Below, piece by piece: positions 17,588 through 26,184 of a stretch of DNA of 64,000 bases. The position numbers and the translations under genes were made by a program. Each line of letters starts with the position of its first letter. Within the stretch, counting starts at the first letter, position 1. This DNA is from Pseudanabaena sp. BC1403 (GTDB lineage Bacteria > Cyanobacteriota > Cyanobacteriia > Pseudanabaenales > Pseudanabaenaceae). The DNA lies in assembly GCF_002914585.1 (NCBI RefSeq), contig NZ_PDDM01000004.1, positions 202,171 through 266,170 on the forward strand, read 5' to 3'. A model generated the notes under the pieces. It was not told the origin of the DNA, did no database searches, and was given only the letters and a program-made list of their open reading frames with translations.

Positions 17588-20506
17588 ATGAGAGAGTTAA
17601 TTCAAAGTAATTCAAACAGCCAAAATCAGGACTTGATTAACGCCGAAGCATCTCGACTTGATTGGGGAAATCTGATAGCGACAATTGCTCTGGGGATTCA
17701 GCAATCTTTCGCTCTGTCAACAATTTTGCAAACAACTGCGGACGAAGTGCAGCAACTACTGCACTGCGATCGCGTATTGTTTTATCAGTTTGCCCCAGAT
17801 CTGAGCGATCAAGATGAATTTCTTTCGGGGTTTCAGGAACCCGCTAATCTGGTGATTCCAGTATTAAATGCATCTCAGCGTTGGGGAGTCCTCATTGCCC
17901 ATGTCCATAATGACAAAACACCCCGTCGTTGGCAGCCAGAAGAAATTCATGGATTGCGGCAAATCGCCGTTCATGTTGGCATTGCCATCCATCAGGCATC
18001 TTTGCTAGCACAATTGAAAGAAGCAAAAGAAGCGGTATCGGTTCAAATGGGGGGATTTGCTGAGCTAAACCAGACTAATCATCAGTTTTTACAAAGCGAA
18101 GAAAAATATCGACATCTGATTAATAATCTTCATGCTGGTTTCGTGGTTCATGCCCCAGACACAAGCGTCATTTTCTGCAACTCTAATGCCTGTGAGCTAT
18201 TGGGACTAACTCCAGATCAGATGTTAGGAAAAACAGCGACCGACCCAACTTGGCATTTTGTTTATGAAGATGGAACTGCTATGCCATTTAAAGAATATCC
18301 AGTCAATCAAGTTCTCAGGACTGGTCTACCTCTGAGGAACTATGTAGTAGGAATCTATCAAGGCGAACAAACCCAAGTTTGGGTTTTGGTTAACGCATTT
18401 CCAGAGTTTGACGCTAACAAGCAAATTCAACAAATTGTGATCACATTTATTGATATAAGCGATCGCAAAAAAGTCGAATTAGAAAATCGGGAAGCTCAGA
18501 ATTTTCTCAATTCAATTATTGAAAATATCCCTAATATGCTCTTTGTTAAGGATGCTGAGAACCTAAGATTTGTGCGTTTCAACAAGGTTGGTGAAGAACT
18601 GCTTGGCTATTCCCGAGAATCATTAATCGGCAAAAGTGATTATGATTTTTTCCCGCCAGAGGAAGTAGATTTTTTCATCGCTAAAGATCGTGAGGTGTTG
18701 GCAAGTTGTAAGGTTCTCGATATTCCCGAAGAAGTTATTCAAACCAGAAATAAGGGTGCAAGAATTTTACATACTAAAAAAATTCCTATTTTTGATGAGT
18801 TTGGTCATCCTCAATACTTATTAGGCATTTCTGAAGATATTACTGAACGCAAACAAGCTGAACTAGCTCTGCAAGAAAGCGAATCTAGATTTCAGAAGAT
18901 TGCCTTATCATCACCAGGAGCTATCTATATTCTCGTGCGCAGTCTAGATGGCACAAACTACTTTGAATATGTAAGTGCAGCCTTTGAAGATATTTGCGAA
19001 GTTAGTGTTAAACAGTTACTAGAAAACTTCAACAACTATAAGACATTGATTCATCCTGAGGATCTGGCAGGTTATCAAGAAGCTGTTAAATATAGTATGC
19101 AAAATCTGTCACCTTTTAAACATAGTTGGCGGATTATTACCCCTATCCAAAAGCTAAAATGGGTACAGGTTAGCTCCCGCAACGAATGTCGTGATAATGG
19201 AGATATCGCTTGGTATGGAGTGATGTTAGATATAACTGATCTTAAACAAACTGAAATAGCTTTAGCGAAAGCCAAGGAAGTCGCAGAAGCAGCGACTAAA
19301 GAGAAAAGTCAGTTTCTTGCTAACATGAGTCATGAAATTCGCACACCGATGAATGGTGTCTTAGGAATGGCTGAAATACTTGCAAATACTAAGCTTACTG
19401 AAGATCAGAAAGATATTCTGCAAACGATTCGAGATAGTGGTGATGCTCTTTTAGTAATAATCAACGATATTCTCGATTTCTCAAAAATAGAATCAGGAAT
19501 GTTTCAATTAGAAGAGCATTCTTTTGTTCTAAAAGATTTAATTTTATCTGTTTGTAGTCTATTGAGTAAGCAAGCTCTAGCCAAAGATATTGTTGTTCAG
19601 TATGAAATTTCTCCTGATATTCCAACTAATGTTTTAGGAGATAGCAATCGCCTACGTCAAATCCTCTTAAATTTAATTGGTAATTCAATTAAATTTACTC
19701 AAAATGGTAGTATTAATATTTCTATTACCAAGAATAGAACGGATGAGAATGGACTATTAGAACTAACTTTTTCTATTAAAGATACGGGAATTGGTATCGA
19801 CTGCGATCGCATTGATCGGCTATTTCAGCCCTTTACCCAAGCTGACTCTTCCATTTCACGAAAATATGGTGGTACTGGCTTAGGTTTAGCGATTAGCGAA
19901 AGTTTAGTGAGATTAATGGGCGGGGACATTTGGGTAGAAAGCTTGGGCAATATTGGGGGAATACCTCCTGAGAGTTGGACTATAGATCCAGACTTAACTC
20001 AAGGTTCAGTCTTTTATTTTACGATTAACTTAAAAGTAGTTGCCGAAGCGAAAGCTATATCCCAAAAAACTTTAAGTGAACCCCAACTAGATGTGAAGAC
20101 GGATCAATCCAAGTATCAAATCCTCCTCGCTGAAGATAATCTTGTCAATCAAAAAGTAGCGGCAATGATGCTCAAAAAGCTGGGATATATTGCTGACATT
20201 GCTAATAATGGCTTAGAAGTATTACGAATGGTAGAAATGCGAGTTTATGATCTCATTCTCATGGATATGCAAATGCCAGAAATGGATGGAGTTACGGCAA
20301 CAAAGATTATTCGCCAGTCTAACCAACCGCAACCTCGGATTATTGCCGTAACAGCTAATGCTTTAGAAGAAGATCGTCAAAAATGCTTTGATGCAGGAAT
20401 GAATGATTTTGTAACTAAACCGCTTCTAATTCAAGAGCTGAATCGCATCATTTCAGAATATTCCCAAACAAGGCAGCTTAGCCAAAGGCAGATTGCCCAT
20501 ACCTAA
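17588..20506 (+). CDS. Hybrid histidine kinase GAF-PAS(3)-HisKA-HATPase-REC
   Basis: 972 residues, soluble. A short phytochrome/CBCR-like GAF (about 16-150), three PAS domains (about 165, 300 and 420), HisKA with H582 in FLANMSHEIRTPMNG, HATPase (NLIGNSIKFT; GTGLGLAI) and a receiver with D893 (LILMDMQMPEMDG). The kinase core is of the BarA/ArcB-like type and differs from those at 2713-16970, so this is a separate lineage with its own promoter. The GAF is abbreviated: the LIAH motif is followed by VHND, not a Cys-bearing segment, so covalent bilin binding is unlikely. Function and partner are unknown. Confidence 0.92.
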   Translation: MRELIQSNSNSQNQDLINAEASRLDWGNLIATIALGIQQSFALSTILQTTADEVQQLLHCDRVLFYQFAPDLSDQDEFLSGFQEPANLVIPVLNASQRWGVLIAHVHNDKTPRRWQPEEIHGLRQIAVHVGIAIHQASLLAQLKEAKEAVSVQMGGFAELNQTNHQFLQSEEKYRHLINNLHAGFVVHAPDTSVIFCNSNACELLGLTPDQMLGKTATDPTWHFVYEDGTAMPFKEYPVNQVLRTGLPLRNYVVGIYQGEQTQVWVLVNAFPEFDANKQIQQIVITFIDISDRKKVELENREAQNFLNSIIENIPNMLFVKDAENLRFVRFNKVGEELLGYSRESLIGKSDYDFFPPEEVDFFIAKDREVLASCKVLDIPEEVIQTRNKGARILHTKKIPIFDEFGHPQYLLGISEDITERKQAELALQESESRFQKIALSSPGAIYILVRSLDGTNYFEYVSAAFEDICEVSVKQLLENFNNYKTLIHPEDLAGYQEAVKYSMQNLSPFKHSWRIITPIQKLKWVQVSSRNECRDNGDIAWYGVMLDITDLKQTEIALAKAKEVAEAATKEKSQFLANMSHEIRTPMNGVLGMAEILANTKLTEDQKDILQTIRDSGDALLVIINDILDFSKIESGMFQLEEHSFVLKDLILSVCSLLSKQALAKDIVVQYEISPDIPTNVLGDSNRLRQILLNLIGNSIKFTQNGSINISITKNRTDENGLLELTFSIKDTGIGIDCDRIDRLFQPFTQADSSISRKYGGTGLGLAISESLVRLMGGDIWVESLGNIGGIPPESWTIDPDLTQGSVFYFTINLKVVAEAKAISQKTLSEPQLDVKTDQSKYQILLAEDNLVNQKVAAMMLKKLGYIADIANNGLEVLRMVEMRVYDLILMDMQMPEMDGVTATKIIRQSNQPQPRIIAVTANALEEDRQKCFDAGMNDFVTKPLLIQELNRIISEYSQTRQLSQRQIAHT

Positions 20507-20557
20507 AGATTTAAATTCTGTATTGTCTGTGGATGGTGCTTGGTAGTCTCCCATACC

Positions 20558-20600
20558 GAAAATAGTAATGGCGGCGCTACGCGCCGCCATTACTATTTTC
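20558..20600. terminator. Perfect 20-bp hairpin with TAC loop
   Basis: Arms 20558-20577 and 20581-20600, apex GGCGGCGC-TAC-GCGCCGCC. It lies between the convergent kinase (ends 20506) and ctaB (ends 20663), so it can serve as a two-way terminator. Confidence 0.7.
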
Positions 20601-20614
20601 AGTTTTATTTCCTA

Positions 20615-20656
20615 ATACCAATTCACAAAAGTGCCGACACTTTTGTGAATTGGTAT
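20615..20656. repeat. Short (single-hairpin) copy of the TA-flanked element
   Basis: ATACCAATTCACAAAAGTG and its exact complement (19 bp each) surround a 4-base loop. The outer ends equal both termini of the 103-bp element, but the middle is absent, as if an internal deletion fused the two ends. It lies 7 bases beyond the ctaB stop. Confidence 0.65.
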
Positions 20657-20662
20657 GAATTT

Positions 20663-21688
20663 TTATGGATTTAGAATCGCGATTGTAGTTTGCAGTAAAG
20701 CGATCGCTTTCTCTCCAGAGATATGAGCAACTGGCAAGCTATCAATTCCCATCGCTACACAAAGTAACCCTAGATAGAGAATCGAATATTTGAATACCGA
20801 CCGAGCAACTGTGCGATCGCTTGGCTCTTTTAATAACTGCGTTGCTTTAAATATAAATGCACCACCTAATCCAACAGCCGACAATGCATAGACTAAACCC
20901 ATGACATTGCAAGGATAAACTAGCAACAGCGACACAGGAACCAACAACAATGTGTAAAGCAAAATTTGATCAGCCGTCACCTCTGCGCCCTTGACGACAG
21001 GCAACATCGGTACGCCCACCTTGGCATATTCATCACGAATCATTAGTGCCAAAGCCCAGAAATGTGGTGGAGTCCATACAAAAATAATTGCAAATAAAAC
21101 CCACGCTGCCCAACTTAGTTCACCAGTTACTGCTGCCCAACCAACTAAGGGAGGGATTGCACCTGCTGCGCCACCGATGACAATATTTTGAGTACTGGAA
21201 CGCTTGAGCCAAATCGTGTAAACGCCCACATAGGTAGCGATCCCTGACATCGCTAGACAAGCGGCAAGGAGATTTGCATATACCGTTAGCAAGGTGAAGG
21301 AAATAATTGCTAAGACGATCGCAAAAATCAGCGCATTAAGAGGTTGAATTCTACCTGATGGAATTGGTCTCCAGCTAGTGCGCTCCATTTTGGCATCGAT
21401 ATCGCGATCGTATAAACAGTTAATCGCATTTGCTGAAGCTGCTGCGATCGCCCCTCCTAAAACTGTAATAAACATCAAAAATGCATCCACTTGTCCTTCA
21501 GAAGCAATCCACATCGCCCCTGCGGTGGTGATTAGCAAAAGGACGATAATGCGGGGTTTCGTTAGCTCCGTATAATCTTGAATAGCTTCTCGCCAGTTGC
21601 GACTTAAAGATTGACTGGCTTTATCAATGATATTTTCTGCGATCGCTGTTTCTGAGATATTCAATTCTTGAATTGCTGTTTCTTGCAT
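20663..21688 (-). CDS. ctaB: Protoheme IX farnesyltransferase (heme O synthase)
   Basis: UbiA-family membrane prenyltransferase that adds farnesyl to heme b to form heme O, the precursor of heme A for the aa3-type terminal oxidase. The first Asp-rich motif [12 protein letters not shown] and the second [18 protein letters not shown] are intact, as is the TKPR at the start of the first helix. About eight or nine hydrophobic segments are visible. 341 residues is usual for a cyanobacterial homologue with an N-terminal extension of about 40 residues. It lies 37 bases downstream of ctaA on the same strand, forming a heme A synthesis operon. No cytochrome oxidase subunits follow in this window. Confidence 0.96.
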   Translation of the reverse strand: MQETAIQELNISETAIAENIIDKASQSLSRNWREAIQDYTELTKPRIIVLLLITTAGAMWIASEGQVDAFLMFITVLGGAIAAASANAINCLYDRDIDAKMERTSWRPIPSGRIQPLNALIFAIVLAIISFTLLTVYANLLAACLAMSGIATYVGVYTIWLKRSSTQNIVIGGAAGAIPPLVGWAAVTGELSWAAWVLFAIIFVWTPPHFWALALMIRDEYAKVGVPMLPVVKGAEVTADQILLYTLLLVPVSLLLVYPCNVMGLVYALSAVGLGGAFIFKATQLLKEPSDRTVARSVFKYSILYLGLLCVAMGIDSLPVAHISGEKAIALLQTTIAILNP

Positions 21689-21725
21689 TGCGCTTAACTC
21701 CTAAAATATTTCGCAGTTATTACAG

Positions 21726-22730
21726 TTAGCGAATCGCAGGTTGCGCTTGATTCTGTTCTTGGATGAAAGATTGGTCTTGTCTGGCAGCTCTAAATGCTAA
21801 CACAGAAAAACAAACGAGGGTTCCGAGCAGTGCTGAGCCTGTGGCTTGGTGAGCAATGGTGAGCGGTTCGACCTGTAGGTGTAGTTTATAAGTTGCATAG
21901 CCGATCGCTACCTGCACAATTACTAAACAACCTGCGATCGTTGCCAAGCGGCGTAATTCAGGTGCGATATCCTTATTTAGCCATGCCGTCACCACCACCA
22001 CGATACTTGCAAGGGTAGCTGGAATCACACCAATCAAGTGTGCATTCAAAACAATGCACATATCCTGTGTAGCAAAGCATTGGTGTAATGCCCATTGAGA
22101 GGCAACCAATGCACCGAGAATACTTTGCAAATAAACTAAAACTGCGGCTGTTAGACCAAGCCAAGGTAGTTTGGTTGACTTGCTTTGCAGATCAACCAAA
22201 CTACCTTGATTGGTTAAAGCAGTAGCGATCGCTAACAAACTAGAGAAAAATAATAGCCCCGTTCCCAAATGAGCTGTGACAATATCAAACCTTAATAACT
22301 GCGTTACAGTCAGTCCGCCTAAAATCCCCTGAAAAACCACCAGAGATAATGATCCTGATGTCGCCCAAGGTAGCCATTTCGGCAAAGATTTGCGGAAGTA
22401 CCAGCTTGCGCTAAACAAAACAATCGTGGCAAACCCAACCGAAGAGGCAACTAGACGATGAAACCATTCTAAAAATACTTGTAGATTCATTTGCTCTGCG
22501 GGCAGTACCGATCCATAGCACAGGGGCCAATCGGGACAAGCTAAGCCTGCATTCATTACGCGAGTCGCACTACCGATCGCCATCACCATCCAAGTTGCGA
22601 TCGCAATGCCAAGTGCCATGCGATGGATCAATACAACTGGCTCTATAAATCGGTTTGTACTTTCAGAACTACTATGAGTAGAGGTTTCAGCAGCTTGCGC
22701 TGATTTATAAGAAGATAAAGAGTCAGTCAT
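21726..22730 (-). CDS. ctaA: Heme A synthase (COX15/CtaA)
   Basis: Integral membrane monooxygenase that oxidises the C8 methyl of heme O to the formyl group of heme A. It contains the characteristic NAGLACPDWPLCYG segment, the heme-ligand motif EWFHRLVAS, further His residues at helix ends (TAHLGTG; IAHQATG) and a Cys pair-type loop (HQCFATQDMC). About eight TM helices. The N-terminal 35 residues are hydrophilic. It is the first gene of the ctaA-ctaB operon; the product of the downstream enzyme is its substrate. Confidence 0.96.
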   Translation of the reverse strand: MTDSLSSYKSAQAAETSTHSSSESTNRFIEPVVLIHRMALGIAIATWMVMAIGSATRVMNAGLACPDWPLCYGSVLPAEQMNLQVFLEWFHRLVASSVGFATIVLFSASWYFRKSLPKWLPWATSGSLSLVVFQGILGGLTVTQLLRFDIVTAHLGTGLLFFSSLLAIATALTNQGSLVDLQSKSTKLPWLGLTAAVLVYLQSILGALVASQWALHQCFATQDMCIVLNAHLIGVIPATLASIVVVVTAWLNKDIAPELRRLATIAGCLVIVQVAIGYATYKLHLQVEPLTIAHQATGSALLGTLVCFSVLAFRAARQDQSFIQEQNQAQPAIR

Positions 22731-22873
22731 GCAAATTTATGATGTTCAGGCTTTCTTCGTGAATCTTGATAAAACTCAACAGAAGTATTTGTAATAGTTA
22801 GAAATTATATTAAGAGCAGTTCTAGGTTTGGTTTGGAGATTTAACAATTTCTTCGCGTTAGGTATTTACACTG

Positions 22874-22910
22874 ATCTAAAAAAACACCGCAAAGCGGTGT
22901 TTTTTTAGAT
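22874..22910 (-). terminator. Terminator of the sigma/anti-sigma/Spy operon
   Basis: A perfect 17-bp stem (22874-22890 with 22894-22910), loop AAA, core ACACCGC-AAA-GCGGTGT flanked by A and T runs on both sides. It lies directly after the Spy-like stop codon on the minus strand. The A/T runs make it a textbook two-way intrinsic terminator. Confidence 0.88.
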
Positions 22911-22911
22911 T

Positions 22912-23544
22912 TTATAGATTTGAGCGATCGCCTAGATTATCTAGACGTTTTTTTATACGATTTTCGATACGGTCTTTTATGCTCTCTTTGGGGCGATTTG
23001 ACCGATCTTTTTGCATGATTTCATTGAGCTTCGAGCGCTGTTCTGGAGTCAAGATTTCGCGCATGGCTAACATTCTCTCGAAATGTTGCTTGCGTAATTC
23101 TTGTTGGAGGTTTAGCGCTTGATTATGCTTTGCCCGAATTACATCACTGCTTTCTGACCCTGCTAGTAAATCTCGTAACTCCGTATTCGCTTGACGGGAT
23201 TGCTGCGCAAGCTCTCGAATACGAGTCAGATCGCGATCTCGAATTGCCTTAAGCTTTTGTAACTGCTCAGTTGATAAATTTAATTGCTTGAGCATCCTGC
23301 CTGAAGGCATATCGCCACTTTCAGCACGATCCTGACGATTTGGCATTTGGGCTAATATTTCCGAGTCTGATACTGGCTTGTTTTCAGGACTGGCTTGAGA
23401 TTTAACTTGAGCTTTTTGAATTTGAGATTGCGCTGATTGCGCTGATTGCGATTGTAAGTTGGCATTACTAGCCCAAATAGCGCCACTAACTGCAACTACG
23501 GCGGAAGCGATCGCACAATATTGAAAAATTTTTGATTTAAACAT
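22912..23544 (-). CDS. Spy/CpxP-like periplasmic protein
   Basis: About 210 residues from the ATG at 23544. That start follows AGGAG 9 bases upstream and begins right after the anti-sigma stop, and is preferred to an upstream in-frame start that would overlap the previous gene. It has an N-terminal signal peptide (hydrophobic 8-25) and an Ala/Gln-rich linker. A helical domain carries two LTxxQ-type motifs (LNLSTEQLQKLK near 90 and ILTPEQRSKL near 165), the hallmark of Spy/CpxP/CnrX folds. The C terminus is basic. Family members act as periplasmic chaperones or as metal/stress sensors that hold an anti-sigma factor. Its place behind an ECF sigma and a membrane protein points to the sensor role. 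Confidence 0.8.
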   Translation of the reverse strand: MFKSKIFQYCAIASAVVAVSGAIWASNANLQSQSAQSAQSQIQKAQVKSQASPENKPVSDSEILAQMPNRQDRAESGDMPSGRMLKQLNLSTEQLQKLKAIRDRDLTRIRELAQQSRQANTELRDLLAGSESSDVIRAKHNQALNLQQELRKQHFERMLAMREILTPEQRSKLNEIMQKDRSNRPKESIKDRIENRIKKRLDNLGDRSNL

Positions 23545-23560
23545 AATATTTCTCCTCTGT

Positions 23561-24007
23561 TTACTCATAGTCAAGAGGTGATAAATCACTCAAAAGCTGT
23601 GTATCTGTTGAAGTAGTTGCGGTATTAACCGCTTGATAGGTCGTGTCATCGGTCATATTCCAACTGCTGATCAGCGACTGCTCGATCTCAGTTTTTTCTG
23701 ATTCACTAATACTGGCAACTTGATACTGTGAGCGATTAGTTACCCAATTAAACGTAATCCCTGTAGCGATCGCGACGGGGAGCAATAACGCCCAAGGTAG
23801 CCAACGCCGTAAATTTGCGTTAGAAGATTTTGGCGATCGCTGTGGATATTTACTGATTTCAGCAAATAGCTGTTTCTCAAAATTTGGGGCTGGAAGAGGG
23901 GCGATCGGTTTATTTTGTTTGAGAAAAGACAATAAGGAGTCATCAGAATTTTCACTAGGGTCTTCGCCAAAGTGTTCTGGAAAATCTTGAGAATATTTGT
24001 TTTTCAT
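23561..24007 (-). CDS. Putative membrane anti-sigma factor
   Basis: 148 residues. A cytoplasmic N-terminal region (about 1-65) is followed by one TM helix (about 70-88, LPWALLLPVAIATGITF) and an exported Thr/Ser-rich tail of about 60 residues. This is the topology of ECF anti-sigma factors. There is no HxxxCxxC zinc motif, so it is not a ZAS-type protein. The ATG overlaps the sigma factor stop by 4 bases (ATGA), implying translational coupling and near-equal synthesis. Assignment rests on topology and operon position, not on a recognised domain. Confidence 0.7.
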   Translation of the reverse strand: MKNKYSQDFPEHFGEDPSENSDDSLLSFLKQNKPIAPLPAPNFEKQLFAEISKYPQRSPKSSNANLRRWLPWALLLPVAIATGITFNWVTNRSQYQVASISESEKTEIEQSLISSWNMTDDTTYQAVNTATTSTDTQLLSDLSPLDYE

Positions 24008-24615
24008 AACTCGACGCCTTGCGCTTCTAAAAACTTTTTGATGGCACTACGGGCATGAAATAACCGTGATTTCACCGTGCCGACAGGAATAGATAAAATT
24101 TCGGCGATATCTTTTTGCGGTAACTCCTCTAGATCATGCAGAACCAATACGGCGCGATGATCTTCGCTTAGTTTTGCTAAACCGCGTTGCATTAGGTCTT
24201 GATAATGCATTTGGGTTAAGCTCGGTTGCAAATCACTCTCACGGGCGATCGCATCGTCAGCAAGATTTTCTAGTTGCTCATCTTCGACAGAGATATTTCG
24301 CGATCGCATTTTGGCTAGAGCTTTACGGCGATCGCTTGCCACATTAAATGCGATTCGATAGAGCCACGTCGAAAACTGGGCTGACTGCCGAAACTTAGAT
24401 AGTCCTTTCCATGCCCGTAAAAACACATCCTGCACCAAATCATCTAGCCCATCGGAGCCACATAGCTGGTAGAGCGTTGAGCGCACCTTGTGATGATGAC
24501 GTTGATACAGTTTTTTAAAACCATTGGGATCACCCTGCAAACAAGCTTGCACAATCGCGAGATCGGGATCGGTCTGGGGTGATTCTCTGATATCTGTTTT
24601 TACCGCTCTGAACAT
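24004..24615 (-). CDS. ECF (RpoE-type) sigma factor
   Basis: 203 residues. Region 2 (about 30-105) includes DDLVQDVFLRAWKGLSKF (2.2) and STWLYRIAFNVASD (2.4, -10 recognition). Region 4 (about 140-195) has the helix-turn-helix LPQKDIAEILSIPVGTVKSR. There is no region 1 or 3, as expected for ECF sigmas. A long linker with acidic residues separates the two. It directs RNA polymerase to stress promoters and is presumably held by the membrane protein encoded next to it. It is the first gene of its operon; the operon probably feeds back on itself, though I did not identify a matching promoter motif. Confidence 0.94.
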   Translation of the reverse strand: MFRAVKTDIRESPQTDPDLAIVQACLQGDPNGFKKLYQRHHHKVRSTLYQLCGSDGLDDLVQDVFLRAWKGLSKFRQSAQFSTWLYRIAFNVASDRRKALAKMRSRNISVEDEQLENLADDAIARESDLQPSLTQMHYQDLMQRGLAKLSEDHRAVLVLHDLEELPQKDIAEILSIPVGTVKSRLFHARSAIKKFLEAQGVEL

Positions 24616-24729
24616 CTATGGCGAACATCCATATGAGCATCTATACTTATTTAGACAATATTGGCAGGTGTAACTTATTTCTAAGTTATTAGTTTTGACT
24701 GCCACAACCTTAAATAGGTTCAACCCACA

Positions 24730-25230
24730 ATGTCTGCTGTTAGTTCTGTATTAATTCCTATTATTAAACTATGGTTGCGATCACAGGTCGAGCATATCGA
24801 AACCATCGAAATTGCGATCGCTGGCAAAAGTCGTCAAATTTTAAGCGGTGATATCCCCAAAGCCACAGTCATCGGGGTGGGGGCTAAATATAAAGGCTTA
24901 GCGATCACCAATATTGATTTATGCGCCGAAGCTATTCATCTAAATATTTCTCAAATTATCAAAGGTGAGGCATTACGATTACTTGATCCCATCCACGTCA
25001 CAATGGATGTAGAGCTTTCGTCCGAGGATCTGCAAAGTTGCCTCAAGTCACCGATTTTCTTAGAAGCGATCGCTACTGAGACACCTCCCGTAGCCAACAG
25101 CGATCAGGAGATTCACGCATTACTAGAAGCCCTTGTGCATAAACTTGGTGATGAATTTACACTCCATGAACTAGCGATCGCTGATGGCGGGGCAAGGTGT
25201 CGTGGTGAATTTGCGATCGCCGCAACTTAA
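24730..25230 (+). CDS. DUF2993 (LmeA-like) protein
   Basis: 166 residues with the features of cyanobacterial DUF2993 proteins: an N-terminal hydrophobic/amphipathic segment (SVLIPIIKLWLRSQV), then alternating beta strands with GDIPKATVIG and KGLAITNIDL, followed by INISQ-type and SSEDLQSCL motifs. Relatives are phospholipid-binding, membrane-associated proteins. It has no export signal that I am sure of. It is divergent from the ECF operon across 114 bases, which must hold both promoters. Confidence 0.8.
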   Translation: MSAVSSVLIPIIKLWLRSQVEHIETIEIAIAGKSRQILSGDIPKATVIGVGAKYKGLAITNIDLCAEAIHLNISQIIKGEALRLLDPIHVTMDVELSSEDLQSCLKSPIFLEAIATETPPVANSDQEIHALLEALVHKLGDEFTLHELAIADGGARCRGEFAIAAT

Positions 25231-25295
25231 AGCCGAAAAAAGCCCGTGGCGGCGACAGCTATATGATTAATCTAAGCCCTCTGTACTCCCCATAA

Positions 25296-25817
25296 ATGTC
25301 CCTTGTCAATTTTGTAAATAAATTTCAGCAGTTTGTCTTGATTGTGGTCATCAACTTCGCATATATAGCGATCGCGATCCAGCCTACTTGGGCGGCAGAA
25401 TTTGCAGTGAGAGTTTTTGACGGAGATAACATCACTCTTGTTGATCGCGGCATCAAAACTAAGGTTCACCTTGCCTGTATTGATGCGCCTGAATTAATGC
25501 AATCCGAGGGACAACATGCTCGCAAAGTGTTACAAAACATTCTTGACGATGAAGAGGTTTATATAAAAGTATTCAAAAAAGATAAATTTGGGCGTTATAC
25601 TGCCGAAGTTTTAGCGGGTGGACAAAATGCTAACAAAGTTATGGTGTCTCTGGGGCTAGCCCATTATGATCCCCTTCAAGAAAAGGATTGCCAAGGCTAT
25701 GAGGCGATCGAAGCACAAGCGCAGAGCGATCGCTTAGGCGTTTGGGTAAATGGTACTAATGTGATGCTGCCAAGCCAATTTCGGCGCGAAAATAAATTAT
25801 TAGGTGTTGGCTATTAA
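25296..25817 (+). CDS. Secreted staphylococcal-nuclease-like protein
   Basis: 173 residues. Signal peptide 1-33 (ends TWAA). The mature part is an SNase/thermonuclease (OB-fold) domain: FAVRVFDGDNITL, KVHLACIDAPE, then EVYIKVFKKDKFGRYTAEV (the Arg of GR corresponds to a catalytic Arg) and LGLAHYDP with the family's late helix. In micrococcal nuclease the first catalytic Arg comes from an RLxxIDxPE motif. Here it is HLACIDAPE, so that Arg is replaced and activity may be altered. Exported Ca-dependent nuclease or non-catalytic nucleic-acid-binding protein. Confidence 0.85.
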   Translation: MSLVNFVNKFQQFVLIVVINFAYIAIAIQPTWAAEFAVRVFDGDNITLVDRGIKTKVHLACIDAPELMQSEGQHARKVLQNILDDEEVYIKVFKKDKFGRYTAEVLAGGQNANKVMVSLGLAHYDPLQEKDCQGYEAIEAQAQSDRLGVWVNGTNVMLPSQFRRENKLLGVGY

Positions 25818-25821
25818 CCAC

Positions 25822-25852
25822 AAAAAAAGGAGCGCATAACGCTCCTTTTTTT
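25822..25852. terminator. Bidirectional terminator between nuclease and rpsU
   Basis: A 13-bp perfect stem AAAAAAAGGAGCG/CGCTCCTTTTTTT with a 5-base loop, placed between two convergent stop codons and bearing U tracts in both directions. Confidence 0.92.
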
Positions 25853-25853
25853 A

Positions 25854-26045
25854 TTAACTATCGCGACGGCGAAAACGACCTCTACGCTTAGCATTTTCAG
25901 CCTTACGCTTACGTTTCTCGCCTGCGGTCTCATGGTACTGACAGCGACGAATATCTGCTAGTAAGCCAGCTTTCTGGATTTTTTTCTTAAATCGACGCAG
26001 AGCCGATTCAATCCCTTCATTTTCACCAACGATTATTTGAGTCAT
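25854..26045 (-). CDS. rpsU: 30S ribosomal protein S21
   Basis: 63 residues, strongly basic. It starts [20 protein letters not shown] and includes [24 protein letters not shown], the standard S21 sequence, ending in an Arg-rich tail. A small subunit protein near the anti-Shine-Dalgarno region of 16S rRNA. It is single-gene, with a terminator immediately downstream. Confidence 0.97.
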   Translation of the reverse strand: MTQIIVGENEGIESALRRFKKKIQKAGLLADIRRCQYHETAGEKRKRKAENAKRRGRFRRRDS

Positions 26046-26184
26046 GCTTATTTGGGTAGCAAAGTATTGTTCTTAATTATGCTGTAGTTTGGCGCATTTT
26101 AATTTAGGCGACGGGTATCTAGTTTAGCAAATCTAAGCCCAGATTGTAAAGTCTTATTTTTTTAGTCTCAAATCTAAGTTGGCT

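Noticed and set aside
23545..23589. Upstream start for the Spy-like protein
   Set aside because: It would overlap the anti-sigma gene; ATG 23544 has a clear AGGAG and directly begins the signal peptide.
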